Shown here one piece after another: positions 35,128 through 43,889 of a stretch of 64,000 nucleotides of DNA. The notes beneath the pieces are model-generated. The model saw only the letters and a list, made by a program, of their open reading frames with translations. It was not told the origin of the DNA and searched no databases. The stretch's first letter is position 1. Every line of letters begins with the position of its first letter. The stretch comes from JBLIDK01 sp047632595 (GTDB lineage: Bacteria; Bacteroidota; Bacteroidia; Sphingobacteriales; Sphingobacteriaceae): assembly GCA_047632595.1 (NCBI GenBank), contig JBLIDK010000003.1, forward strand, positions 1 through 64,000, given 5' to 3'. A program made the position numbers and the translations under genes.

Positions 35128-36525
35128 ATGACCTTATCAAAAAAACAGCTAATCATTACAGTTCTGTTCTTTTTTCTCCTCTACAGCTATCAATTTATCA
35201 ATGGTTCTGGTAGGATTTCTGCTAACGATGGGGGGCATATTTCCCTGGCAAAAGCTATTTATCATGACCATAGTTTAGAAATTGAAAAGTACTTCGGTGA
35301 ATATGCTTACTGTCCAGATTATGCAGCAAAAGATGGAAAGATTTATTCTGATCGTTTACCGGGTAATGCCTTTTTAATAATTCCCTTTTTTGCTTTCGCA
35401 GACGGGTTGGAATTTATTGGTTTAAACTTTAGCGATAATAAGGATTTTGAAATTGTTGTAGCTCATTTATTACCCACTATTTGTGGAACCTTAGCGTTGT
35501 TTTTGTTTTATTTAATTCTTCTTAACGAGTTGAAAATTAGTTGGAAGAGCTCCATTATAACTGTAATTATAGTTGCTTTTGGCTCTTTTCAAATACAGAT
35601 TTCGAGTATGTTGTTTTCTCATGCTCCTTCTATGTTTTTTGCAATGCTTTCAATTTATATGACATTAAAAATTGCGAGGAAAGAAAGTAATCTCGAGCAT
35701 TGGTTGATTCTTTCTTTTGCTTTAGGATTTGGAACACTCATAGAGTTACAAAACTTATTATTTGCCATGCCTATTGGCGTGTTTATTTTAGGTAGCAAAA
35801 AGCTTAACTTAAAAAAAGAGTGGAGGGGGTATATTCTTAAAATTGGACTTTCACTCATGGTTTTCCTAACTTTTATAGGATTACTTTATACTTATAATTA
35901 TTTGGCTTTTGGCGAATGGTTTCTAAAAAGCAATACCTATAACCCAGAGTTCCCTGAAGAAAAAAGTTTTTTAACCTCACTGTCTGGGAACTTCTTAATG
36001 GGTTTAGATAAGCTATTTACTAACTTTACCAGTTTAAATTATTACTACGATTGGGGTATTGCTATAAAGAATAAAACTCCTGGGTATTTTGCAAGTGCCC
36101 CTATCTTTTTACTCTCACTATTTGGGTTAAGAAAATTATTTTTGAGAGATAGGGCACTGTTTTTTTTAATTGGAACAATGTGTGCATTAATAATAGCCGT
36201 AGCTGCTGCCCATGTTACCACGGTAACACGTCATATTTTTACTATAAATTTGTTGTTATTTGTGCCATTTGCTTTTATAATTGAAAGTTATTTCAATTGG
36301 AAGTCTAAAGCTTTACTAAAATATTCAGTTGAAATTGTAGTGCTAGTAATACTTATACTAAGCATTTGCAGGCAGTTTGTATTGACCAATTCCTATTTTA
36401 GCAGAAGTCTAGAGATGCCTCTAGCATATTGGGGTGAAATTTGGTTTTTCACATTGATTAACATCCCATTAATTGTATTTTTAACCTATCGTTTTTTAAA
36501 AACTAGGAAAGAAATTATCTCGTAG
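35128..36525 (+). CDS. GT39-like multi-pass membrane protein
   Basis: The 465-residue protein has about ten hydrophobic segments, and its first large loop holds AAKDGKIYSDRLPGNAFL, a motif seen in bacterial GT39/phospholipid-carrier-dependent glycosyltransferase-like proteins. An acidic N-terminal loop residue pair is less clear than in the 1-1272 protein (ANDGGHISLAK). It could transfer sugars to lipid or protein, or be a transporter-like relative. The family is likely, the activity unproven. It begins directly after the TfoX-like gene, so the three plus-strand genes probably form an operon. Confidence 0.7.
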   Translation: MTLSKKQLIITVLFFFLLYSYQFINGSGRISANDGGHISLAKAIYHDHSLEIEKYFGEYAYCPDYAAKDGKIYSDRLPGNAFLIIPFFAFADGLEFIGLNFSDNKDFEIVVAHLLPTICGTLALFLFYLILLNELKISWKSSIITVIIVAFGSFQIQISSMLFSHAPSMFFAMLSIYMTLKIARKESNLEHWLILSFALGFGTLIELQNLLFAMPIGVFILGSKKLNLKKEWRGYILKIGLSLMVFLTFIGLLYTYNYLAFGEWFLKSNTYNPEFPEEKSFLTSLSGNFLMGLDKLFTNFTSLNYYYDWGIAIKNKTPGYFASAPIFLLSLFGLRKLFLRDRALFFLIGTMCALIIAVAAAHVTTVTRHIFTINLLLFVPFAFIIESYFNWKSKALLKYSVEIVVLVILILSICRQFVLTNSYFSRSLEMPLAYWGEIWFFTLINIPLIVFLTYRFLKTRKEIIS

Positions 36526-36548
36526 TTCATAGTAGCAAACAGTAGATC

Positions 36549-37553
36549 ATGAAAAAAACCTTACTATTAGCAGCTTTAAGTATTTGTTTAACTTCATTTG
36601 CACAAGTACCTAAACAAGTAATTGTTGAGCATTTTACCAATACTTGGTGCAGTGCCTGTGCAAGTAGAAATCCTGCGTTTTTTGCGAATCTTGAGAATAA
36701 CCCTGGCGTAATTCACATCGCCTTTCATCCTAGTTCGCCTTATTCAAAATGTATTTATAGCCAACATAATGTTGCTGAAAACGATAAACGCACAAAAGAT
36801 TACGGAATTTATGGTGGTACTCCTCGAATTGTAATTAACGGAGAAGTAATTTCGAGTCAGACAAACTATGGAGCGAGTAATTTATACGCCCCATATAAAG
36901 GGGATTCTTCAGATTTATCACTTTCAAGCACTATTTCTTCAAGTACCGATGACTCAGAAATTGAAGTTTTAGTAACCTTAACACCTGAAGTGGATACAGC
37001 TGCAGATTCGTTGTTGTTGTTTGTTTTTTTAGTGGAAGGTGAAACGCTTTACAACGCTCCAAACGGGGAAAATAAGCATCGCAATGTATTTAGGGCAGCA
37101 ATGACCAGTATTAGTGGCGAAATGTATTATCCTGCTAAAGGAAATGGAGAAAATGGCGCTGCAGAAGTTAAAGCCTATACAATCACCTCGCATATGGATT
37201 GGAGGCTATCGTCAATGGTGCCAATTGTTATTCTAGTAGATCCCATCACAAAAGAGCTATTACAAGCCAATCGTGGAGCTAATTTAGAACCAAGCGATCC
37301 TGAGCCTCCTTTATCTGTAAAAGAAAAGGTAAAAGGATTCTCGCTTTATCCAAACCCTGTTAATAACGAATTGCATATTGAGGCTGCTGAAATGCTAAAC
37401 TCAATTAAGGTTTATAATGCTTTAGGAAAAAGAATGGTAGTGAAGATTAATAACGCACATGTTGTTGATGTTAGTGCATTAAAAAAAGGTGTTTATTTTG
37501 TTGAAGTGAATGGAGAAAATGCCAGCAACACGCAACGATTTATAAAACAGTAA
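36549..37553 (+). CDS. Omp28-type secreted thioredoxin-fold protein, T9SS substrate
   Basis: The 334-residue protein has a signal peptide (cleavage near SFAQ), an Omp28-like thioredoxin fold with the motif TNTWCSAC (Cys34-x-x-Cys37) and GIYGGTPRIVING, a middle beta-sandwich (about 125-245), and a type A T9SS sorting domain (about 257-334, GFSLYPNPVNNELHIE). The visible CxxC suggests a surface redox or metal-binding role, but Omp28 relatives lack a defined reaction. It follows the membrane glycosyltransferase-like gene by 23 bases and converges on the GT2 gene. Confidence 0.88.
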   Translation: MKKTLLLAALSICLTSFAQVPKQVIVEHFTNTWCSACASRNPAFFANLENNPGVIHIAFHPSSPYSKCIYSQHNVAENDKRTKDYGIYGGTPRIVINGEVISSQTNYGASNLYAPYKGDSSDLSLSSTISSSTDDSEIEVLVTLTPEVDTAADSLLLFVFLVEGETLYNAPNGENKHRNVFRAAMTSISGEMYYPAKGNGENGAAEVKAYTITSHMDWRLSSMVPIVILVDPITKELLQANRGANLEPSDPEPPLSVKEKVKGFSLYPNPVNNELHIEAAEMLNSIKVYNALGKRMVVKINNAHVVDVSALKKGVYFVEVNGENASNTQRFIKQ

Positions 37554-37557
37554 GGAA

Positions 37558-38277
37558 TTAGTTTGATTTAAAAAGCCCGTATTTAAGGATGCAATAGATT
37601 GCGCGGAAGCCATCTTTCCACCCTATTTTTTTACCTTCTTCATAGGTTCTTCCATAATATGAAATTCCTACTTCGTAGATTCTAATTTTTGGAATCCGAG
37701 AAATTTTTGCTGTAACTTCTGGTTCAAAACCGAATCGTTTTTCATTTAGCTTTAACCCTTGAACCAAATCGGTTCTAAAAAGCTTATAACAGGTTTCCAT
37801 GTCGCTTAGGTTAAGATTGCTAAATATGTTTGAAAGGATTGTAAGCAATTTATTACCCACTGTGTGCCAGAAAAATAAAATTCTATGCGGGTTACTTCCT
37901 TTAAAACGAGAGCCATAAACTACATCGGCATCGCCAGATAAAACTGGTTTTAATAAATCTTTGTATTCAAATGGGTCGTATTCTAAGTCGGCATCTTGAA
38001 TAATCAAATATTCGCCAGTAGCTTTTGCTATACCAGTATGTAAAGCTGCACCTTTGCCCTTATTTACTTTATGAGAGTGGTATTGAATATTTACATCCGG
38101 ATTGTTTTGGATATAATTTTGAATTACTTCTTCAGTATTATCGCTCGACTTATCGTTTACTATAATTACTTCTTTTTGGATGCTAGCAGGCAAAGTTACT
38201 TCTTTGATCCTATCAAGAATTAAATGAATAGTTGGACCTTCGTTATAGGCAGGAATAATGATGGATAGTAACTTCAT
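37558..38277 (-). CDS. GT2 family glycosyltransferase, DPM1/polyprenyl-phosphate type
   Basis: The 239-residue protein has the GT-A fold signatures IIPAYNEGPTIHLIL (7-21), KGKGAALHTGIA and the metal site QDADLEYDP, with no C-terminal membrane segments. This short form is typical of Dpm1-like or ArnC-like enzymes that load a sugar on undecaprenyl or polyprenyl phosphate. Such a lipid-linked sugar would feed GT83/GT39-type membrane enzymes like those at 1 and 35128, which is inference from family roles. Confidence 0.87.
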   Translation of the reverse strand: MKLLSIIIPAYNEGPTIHLILDRIKEVTLPASIQKEVIIVNDKSSDNTEEVIQNYIQNNPDVNIQYHSHKVNKGKGAALHTGIAKATGEYLIIQDADLEYDPFEYKDLLKPVLSGDADVVYGSRFKGSNPHRILFFWHTVGNKLLTILSNIFSNLNLSDMETCYKLFRTDLVQGLKLNEKRFGFEPEVTAKISRIPKIRIYEVGISYYGRTYEEGKKIGWKDGFRAIYCILKYGLFKSN

Positions 38278-38471
38278 TAATGCTTTAGTATAGTAGCAAA
38301 TGCTAGTTCAAAGCTAAAGAATATTACTAGGAATAGGTGTAATTAATCGTCAAAAATCAGATTTTATTGCAAAGTTAAATTCATGCTGTTGTTATTAGGA
38401 ATTAACAGAAGTAAATTTTAATTGCAAGTAAAGCAACAACAATTCGAAATAACTTACTATTTTAGCCCAAC

Positions 38472-38933
38472 ATGAGTATCGCAAACAAAGAAAAAGAAGA
38501 ATTACGCTTAAATTTAATTTCAACACTTGAAGTTAAATTAGACAAATGCAATTCAGAATTAAAAGAAATTAACCAAATCAAGAAGCTTGATTCGAAAAGC
38601 AGTGCAGGAGATAAGTTTGAGACGAGCGTTGAAATGACTCAACAAGAGGTGAATAAGCACAGTATTCTTAGGGAGAGTCTAGAAAATCAATTGGATGTTT
38701 TAAAAAAACTAGCAGATCGCAAAGTTGAAGACAAGGTGAGCGTAGGGTCTTTAGTTGTTACCAATAATGGGAAATTCTATATTTCTGTTGGAATAGGCGT
38801 TGTTAAAGCTGATACTGGAACTTATTTTGTTATTTCTAGAGAATCTCCTTTGGGAAGTGAATTGATGGGTAAAAGTTCTGGCGATAAACTAAATTTTAAT
38901 GGCAGAGATTACAAGATTACAGAACTAGGATAA
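38472..38933 (+). CDS. GreA/GreB-like C-terminal domain protein
   Basis: The 153-residue protein has an N-terminal coiled coil (about 5-80) and a C-terminal GreA/B-type domain (about 90-153): GSLVVTNNGKFYISVGIG, then FVISRESPLGSELMGKSSGDKLNF. This is the architecture of GreA, but the coiled-coil tip residues needed for transcript cleavage are not obvious, so it may act on RNA polymerase without GreA-type activity. Some databases label members 3-oxoacyl-ACP synthase; nothing in the sequence supports that name. Confidence 0.82.
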   Translation: MSIANKEKEELRLNLISTLEVKLDKCNSELKEINQIKKLDSKSSAGDKFETSVEMTQQEVNKHSILRESLENQLDVLKKLADRKVEDKVSVGSLVVTNNGKFYISVGIGVVKADTGTYFVISRESPLGSELMGKSSGDKLNFNGRDYKITELG

Positions 38934-38981
38934 TTTTGCTTCTTTTAATGCGTAAGAAAGAGATTTTAATTGCTAGCAGTA

Positions 38982-40574
38982 CTACGCGGATTTTGGTGCT
39001 AATTTAAAAAACTCAATGTAGCTTGGAGGATTTGCTGCAATTCCACGTTCAGAAATTAATTGAATATTTATATTTCGCTCCTTGGCTTTAATAGCAAAAT
39101 CTTCTAAAATCTCAACAATATCGTAGTCCATATACCTTGTACTTCGAACGTCTAATTGTAAATTTGAGTCTTTTGGTAAACTTTCAAGTTCGTTAAGAAT
39201 GGCTCCTTTATTGAAGAATGTAACTTCCTCAGCAAGTTTCATTTTTATTACCATATCGTCATTTTCATCAATTACTTTATGTAAGAAATGTGAGTTTTGG
39301 AAACTCTTAAACAAAATCACTACAATTCCAACAGCTAAACCTAACCCAATACCGTAAAGCAAATCAATAAATACAATGCCCAAAACGGTTACGGTAAATG
39401 GAATAGATTGCTTCCAACCTAACTTATACATTTTTATAAAAAGTCCCGGTTTGGCTAATTTGTAACCCACAACTAATAAAATTGCAGCAAGAACAGATAA
39501 AGGGATCATATTTAAAAAACGTGGTATAATTATTACCGAAATAAGGAGTAAGAAGCCGTGAATAATTGCAGATAACTTTGTGCGACCTCCTGACTGAATG
39601 TTAGCAGAGCTTCTTACAATAACTTGCGTGATTGGTAATCCTCCAATTAAACCAGATAATATGTTTCCTGTGCCCTGCGCTAATAGTTCGCGATTTGTTG
39701 GAGTTACATTTTTATGAGGATCTAGTTTGTCCGTTGCTTCAACACAAAGCAAGGTCTCTAAACTTGCTACAAGAGCAATAGTAAAGGCTACTATCCATAT
39801 TTGTGGATTGCTAATTGCATTAAAATTCGGAAAGCTAAATTGACCTATAAATGAAGTAATATCATTAGGTATTGGAACACTCACTAAATGTGATTTTGCA
39901 ATAGTAAATGTCTCATTAGATTTTGTTAGGATATAAAAAACAATACCTAAAACAACTGCAACTAAAGGACCCTGTATTACTTGAAAGAATTTTGATTTTT
40001 TAGTTAAAACTTTTTCCCATAATATTAAGATAGCAAGACCAATTATTCCAATTAATGCAGAACCATACTGAATATAGTTAGTCATTTTGAATAATTCAGT
40101 AAATGTGTTTTCTCCATCTATTTGAGAAAAGGAAAAATCACCTTGGGGGTCGGCATCATAACCGAAAAAATGTGGTATTTGCTTTAGAATAATGATAATT
40201 CCAATTCCGGTAAGCATTCCTTTAATAACGGATGATGGAAAGTAGTATCCAATAATTCCAGCTTTTAGAATTCCAAAAATCAGCTGAATTACTCCACCCA
40301 AAACAACGGCCATTAAAAAGTTTTCATAACCTCCTAAAGTGCCAATTGCAGTCAAAACTATTGCAGCAAGTCCAGCAGCGGGACCACTTACACCTATTTT
40401 AGAACCACTTAAAGTTCCAACCAAAATTCCACCAATAATACCAGAAATTAATCCTGAAAATAAGGGTGCTCCGCTAGCTAAAGCTATACCCAAACATAGA
40501 GGTAAGGCTACAAAGAATACTACAACACTAGCTGGAAGATCATTTTTAAGATTAGAGAAAAAAGAATTGTTCAT
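38982..40574 (-). CDS. SulP-family anion transporter with STAS domain
   Basis: The 530-residue protein has about twelve hydrophobic segments with SulP landmarks: LPASVVVFFVALPLCLGIALASGAPLFSGL at the N-terminus and a long GFLLLISVI-type core (about 120-430), then a C-terminal STAS domain (about 440-525, LPKDSNLQLDVRSTRYMDYDIVEILEDF). SulP proteins take up sulfate, bicarbonate or other anions; BicA-type bicarbonate uptake would suit the carbonic anhydrase 6 kb away, but ion preference cannot be read here. It is divergent from the TetR regulator gene. Confidence 0.92.
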   Translation of the reverse strand: MNNSFFSNLKNDLPASVVVFFVALPLCLGIALASGAPLFSGLISGIIGGILVGTLSGSKIGVSGPAAGLAAIVLTAIGTLGGYENFLMAVVLGGVIQLIFGILKAGIIGYYFPSSVIKGMLTGIGIIIILKQIPHFFGYDADPQGDFSFSQIDGENTFTELFKMTNYIQYGSALIGIIGLAILILWEKVLTKKSKFFQVIQGPLVAVVLGIVFYILTKSNETFTIAKSHLVSVPIPNDITSFIGQFSFPNFNAISNPQIWIVAFTIALVASLETLLCVEATDKLDPHKNVTPTNRELLAQGTGNILSGLIGGLPITQVIVRSSANIQSGGRTKLSAIIHGFLLLISVIIIPRFLNMIPLSVLAAILLVVGYKLAKPGLFIKMYKLGWKQSIPFTVTVLGIVFIDLLYGIGLGLAVGIVVILFKSFQNSHFLHKVIDENDDMVIKMKLAEEVTFFNKGAILNELESLPKDSNLQLDVRSTRYMDYDIVEILEDFAIKAKERNINIQLISERGIAANPPSYIEFFKLAPKSA

Positions 40575-40680
40575 GACTTGATGTTTGTTTTTTTATATAA
40601 AATAAAGGTACAAATGTAAAGAGACTTTCTAAAATGATAGTAATACTACCGTAAAAAATTGTTTTGCTTTTGTATTTTTG

Positions 40681-40695
40681 ATCTATCTAATAGAT
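40681..40695. promoter_or_regulatory. possible TetR operator
   Basis: ATCTAT-CTA-ATAGAT is a perfect 6-bp inverted repeat 23 bases before the TetR ATG, in the gap shared with the SulP promoter region. Position fits autoregulation; the assignment is speculative. Confidence 0.35.
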
Positions 40696-40718
40696 GAATA
40701 AATAAAATCTAGTTATAA

Positions 40719-41393
40719 ATGGGTGTTCAAATAAGAATAACGTTAAACCCTGGCTTGTACTTAAAAGAGCCACAAGAGTCGAAACTGGGTAGAAGTATTA
40801 TTCAACATAGTATACTCTTAATTGATGAGTTTGGATTTGAATCTTTCACATTTAAAAAACTTGCGGAGAAAATTGGTTCAACAGAAGCTTCGATTTACAG
40901 GTATTTTGAGAACAAGCATTTGCTATTAACTTTTTTGGTTAATTGGTATTGGGAGTGGGTGAGTTACTTAATCAACATCAACACAATGAACGTAAGTGAT
41001 GCCAAAGTGAAGCTAGATATCATAATACAATCATTTGTTTCAGCACCAAAAGACAATCCTGGAGTTGAATTTGTAAACGAAAGCAAACTGCATAACATAG
41101 TTATCTCTGAAGGCATGAAAGCATATCATACCAAAGAGGTAGATAACGAAAATTCAAAAGGCTTTTTTCTTAGTTACAAGATGTTAGCGAGTACAGTTTC
41201 TCAGGTTATTTCAGAAATAAAGCCCAATTTCAAGTACCCATTTGCATTAGCAACCACCTTGTTTGAAATGTCAAATAGCCACATTTATTTTGCTAAACAT
41301 TTGCCAAGGCTAACGGATATTAGTGTTATAGATGATAATTCTGATGAGGTTGAAATGATGTTGAGTTATTTTACCGAGAAGTTGTTGTCTTGA
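40719..41393 (+). CDS. TetR/AcrR family transcriptional regulator
   Basis: The 224-residue protein has an N-terminal TetR DNA-binding domain (about 23-70): IIQHSILLIDEFGFESFTFKKLAEKIGSTEASIYRYFENKHLLLTFL, including the helix-turn-helix and the YRYF signature. The C-terminal ligand/dimer domain is not recognised. It is divergent from the SulP gene, so it may control that gene or itself. The ATG at 40719 sets the usual distance to the HTH. Confidence 0.9.
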   Translation: MGVQIRITLNPGLYLKEPQESKLGRSIIQHSILLIDEFGFESFTFKKLAEKIGSTEASIYRYFENKHLLLTFLVNWYWEWVSYLININTMNVSDAKVKLDIIIQSFVSAPKDNPGVEFVNESKLHNIVISEGMKAYHTKEVDNENSKGFFLSYKMLASTVSQVISEIKPNFKYPFALATTLFEMSNSHIYFAKHLPRLTDISVIDDNSDEVEMMLSYFTEKLLS

Positions 41394-41424
41394 TATTGGA
41401 ATCACTTTTAAATCCAAGAAACGT

Positions 41425-41461
41425 AAAATAAAAAAAGGATACCTAAAAATAGATATCCTTT
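41425..41461 (-). terminator. terminator of the 25-residue ORF transcript
   Basis: On the minus strand AAAGGATA pairs with TATCCTTT (41461-41454 with 41441-41434) and is followed by a run of T residues. The plus strand has only TTT after the stem, so it works on the minus strand, ending a transcript from the Cys-rich ORF and possibly the VWA gene. Confidence 0.85.
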
Positions 41462-41468
41462 AGTGTAT

Positions 41469-41546
41469 TTAGCAACAGCTTGTTGAACTGTTGTTACAAT
41501 TACAGTTACAATTTTGATTGTTGCAACAGCTGTTTTTATTGTTCAT
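41469..41546 (-). CDS. 25-residue cysteine-rich peptide (unannotated small ORF)
   Basis: An ATG at 41546-41544 opens 25 codons ending with TAA at 41469. The product is made almost only of Asn, Cys, Ser, Thr, Gln and Lys, with seven Cys: pairs at 7-8 and 24-25, singles at 13, 15 and 17. A strong minus-strand terminator begins 8 bases after the stop codon, and the ORF lies 87 bases after the VWA gene on the same strand, so it may be its co-transcribed tail. Metal binding or redox activity is only a guess; no known family is recognised. A structured RNA is an alternative, as its codons also hold repeated words. Confidence 0.4.
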   Translation of the reverse strand: MNNKNSCCNNQNCNCNCNNSSTSCC

Positions 41547-41633
41547 ATCTAAAGTATTTAAATGTTATAATTTAGTAGACGTGTATTTGCTTAAAGGACG
41601 CAATTAAAACAAACTATTGAGACCTAGGTTACA

Positions 41634-43325
41634 TTACTTTTTAATAAAAGAACCTTGAAGTAGACTCCCATCAGAATCCAAAGCTTTAAAGTGGATTATG
41701 CCAGGAGCATATTGGGTAGTATTAAATTGGTTTTGATTAGAATTTTCAAGTAACTCCAGAAGTCTGCCCGCATTATCATAAAATTCCAATTGCTTTATAG
41801 TTTTATTTTCATCTAAAATAAATTCTATTGATTCTCCTGCTGGATTTGGATAAATTTGTCCACTTTTGGTTTCAATAACTTTTGGTTTAACAGAAACAGC
41901 AAATCCATTTCCAATTCTTGCTTTCCACCCAGAACGAGTTTCTCTAGAGTCTGAAATAAATCTGAAATTGAGAGCTCCATTTGAATGTGAAGAAGTAATT
42001 ACTTTCCCGATGTATGAATCATTTATTTTACCTACATAACCTTCTGTATAATCATCTCCTTCAGAAATGTATAATTCGTGATATTGACTTAAATCAAACT
42101 CCAAAAATTCAACTGAGACTTTTCTCCTAGAATCTTTTGGATAGAAAATTATATTATAGGTGGTAGATTTTGGATAATTTTCAAACTCACCGCCACCATC
42201 ATAAAAGAAACCATCTGAGATAAAATGGGTTTTATCTTCCATTAAATAATTATACTTTTCTGATAAACTTATTTTAAGGTATTGGAAATTGTCGTTAACT
42301 TTTCCACCAATTGATGTAATAACTACTTCAGATACGTTAGTTATAAGGGCATTTGAAACTGCAGCAAACGTAGCACCTAAATTCTCAGGATTTGAAAGAA
42401 TAAAATCGCCACCATTTCGAGCAAAAGTTTTTAATTCAGCGGTGTCTAACACCGTTGCTCCTTCTTGAAGGCCAATAGAGGAAGAAACTATAGGATTAAA
42501 ATTGACTGTTGAAGAAGCTAAATCATTAAAAGCAATGTCATAACTTTCTCCTGCTGCAACACTGCCATAGGCGGAGTCTTCTGAATAGGATTGGTGCGAC
42601 TCATTATCATTTCCATCGGTAAAAGAAACAAGAAATACTTCTTCTAAATCATGAGCGCTTCCTGCCGATTTAAGAAGAAAAACTCCTCGTGAAATTCCGT
42701 AATGAAAGGCAGTTTTATCCACATTGTTTGTTAGTCCATTTATAAACGACGAAACCGTAGTTAGGTTTTGTGTTAATGGTAGCTCTTGCGTAGGCGTTTC
42801 TTGCTGTGCCGTTTTACCATTAAACCCAACAACTCCCATATATAAATTTAAATCAGTTGAATTGCTTGATTTTTTGAAATCATTGATAAAATCGATTGCA
42901 TAATTTTTCATATTGGTAAACTCACTACCTAGTGAGCTGCTGCAATCAAGTACAAAGACTAACCCAACTTTTTTTCCTATTCCAACGGCTGAGTTACCCT
43001 GTTCAACATCTGGGTTGTACGGGCCATTCGGAGATTTTCTTGAAACGGTAACATTAACTTCGCCAATTGGAATTTTTTCACTCTCAGAATTTGTTAAGTA
43101 TAAATCTTTCAACACAAATTCAGATTTAGTATCGGTATTAATAATGCCTAATATTTCATCATTAGTAGCTTCTAAGTGAATTGTACTTGGCTTATCTACG
43201 ATAACAAGTCTTGGGGTGTCTCCACCATTTTCATTAACTAGTTTAACAATTAAGTCGGCTGAAACTTGCGACTTTGAAGTAAGGAAAGAAAGAGGTAGAA
43301 TAAGAATTAGTAAAAGACAACGCAT
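41634..43325 (-). CDS. secreted von Willebrand A protein with CUB-like domain, T9SS substrate
   Basis: The 563-residue protein has a signal peptide (about 1-19), a VWA domain (about 120-330) with an intact MIDAS DCSSSLGS (Asp127, DxSxS), a CUB-like region (about 395-470, YHELYISEGDDY and GALNFRF...RSGWKARI), and a type A sorting domain (about 485-563, IYPNPAGESIEFILDENK). A metal-dependent adhesion role at the cell surface is likely. A weak promoter candidate lies at 43351-43381 (TTG-N20-TACTTTTA). Confidence 0.88.
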   Translation of the reverse strand: MRCLLLILILPLSFLTSKSQVSADLIVKLVNENGGDTPRLVIVDKPSTIHLEATNDEILGIINTDTKSEFVLKDLYLTNSESEKIPIGEVNVTVSRKSPNGPYNPDVEQGNSAVGIGKKVGLVFVLDCSSSLGSEFTNMKNYAIDFINDFKKSSNSTDLNLYMGVVGFNGKTAQQETPTQELPLTQNLTTVSSFINGLTNNVDKTAFHYGISRGVFLLKSAGSAHDLEEVFLVSFTDGNDNESHQSYSEDSAYGSVAAGESYDIAFNDLASSTVNFNPIVSSSIGLQEGATVLDTAELKTFARNGGDFILSNPENLGATFAAVSNALITNVSEVVITSIGGKVNDNFQYLKISLSEKYNYLMEDKTHFISDGFFYDGGGEFENYPKSTTYNIIFYPKDSRRKVSVEFLEFDLSQYHELYISEGDDYTEGYVGKINDSYIGKVITSSHSNGALNFRFISDSRETRSGWKARIGNGFAVSVKPKVIETKSGQIYPNPAGESIEFILDENKTIKQLEFYDNAGRLLELLENSNQNQFNTTQYAPGIIHFKALDSDGSLLQGSFIKK

Positions 43326-43350
43326 GGAGTTAATTTTTTAAGTTAATTCA

Positions 43351-43381
43351 TAAAAGTATGAATTTTACTTTGTTGTGGCAA
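43351..43381 (-). promoter_or_regulatory. weak promoter candidate for the VWA gene
   Basis: On the minus strand TTG (43381-43379), 20 bases, TACTTTTA (43358-43351); the last -7 base deviates from TAnnTTTG. It lies 25 bases before the start codon. Confidence 0.4.
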
Positions 43382-43452
43382 ATGTTGTTTAAATCATCAT
43401 TTTTATTTTATTTGTAATGAAGATTTTAACAGCTACACTTCTCTTTATTAGA

Positions 43453-43880
43453 TCAAATGATATTTCCATATTTGTCAGATTCCAACTCACAACATTCAAC
43501 AAAAAGGCTATGTAATTTTTTCCTTGCCCTTTGTAAACGATGTTTGGTGCTAGAGTAGTTTAAATTATGCATTTCTGCATAATCCTTTACCGTTTTGTTA
43601 GACAAAGTGGTATTTAATATCAATTCCTTGTCTTTATCTTCAAGTTGGTTTATAAAGGGCCAAGACATTTGGTAAAACCTTCAAATAAACGGCTCGATTC
43701 ATCAGGTATATCTTCAAGAAATTCGACTTTAACATTGACCATTTTATTCTTTCGATAAAAGTCAATTATGGTATTTCGTGTAACTAGATAAACCCAACTG
43801 GCAATTTTCTGAGTATCATTTAAGGTGTTAATATTTTGATGAATTTTATTTAGGGTGAAATTGCTGAAATTTATAGACCT
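43453..43880 (-). pseudogene. decayed ECF sigma factor, SigZ-like
   Basis: Two frames are needed to read one protein. The upstream frame (43880 leftwards) encodes sigma region 2 (TLNKIHQNINTLNDTQKIASWVYLVTRNTIIDFYRKN) and stops at GPL. The second frame (43668 to 43453, 71 codons) encodes region 4 (ELILNTTLSNKTVKDYAEMHNLNYSSTKHRLQRARKKL) and a SigZ-type C-terminus ending in DKYGNII. One base is missing at a GGCCC run (about 43659-43663), which would rejoin CLG with PFINQL. About 38 residues of the N-terminus are also missing, since a stop codon (43883-43881) precedes region 2. It is a pseudogene. Confidence 0.8.
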
Positions 43881-43889
43881 TCAATTTAA

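Noticed and set aside
35128..36525. O-antigen polymerase
   Set aside because: The SDRLPGNAFL loop and segment pattern fit GT39-like proteins better; still unsure.
43453..43880. Programmed frameshift in the sigma factor gene
   Set aside because: No slippery heptamer is seen, and the N-terminal region is missing as well, so decay is simpler.
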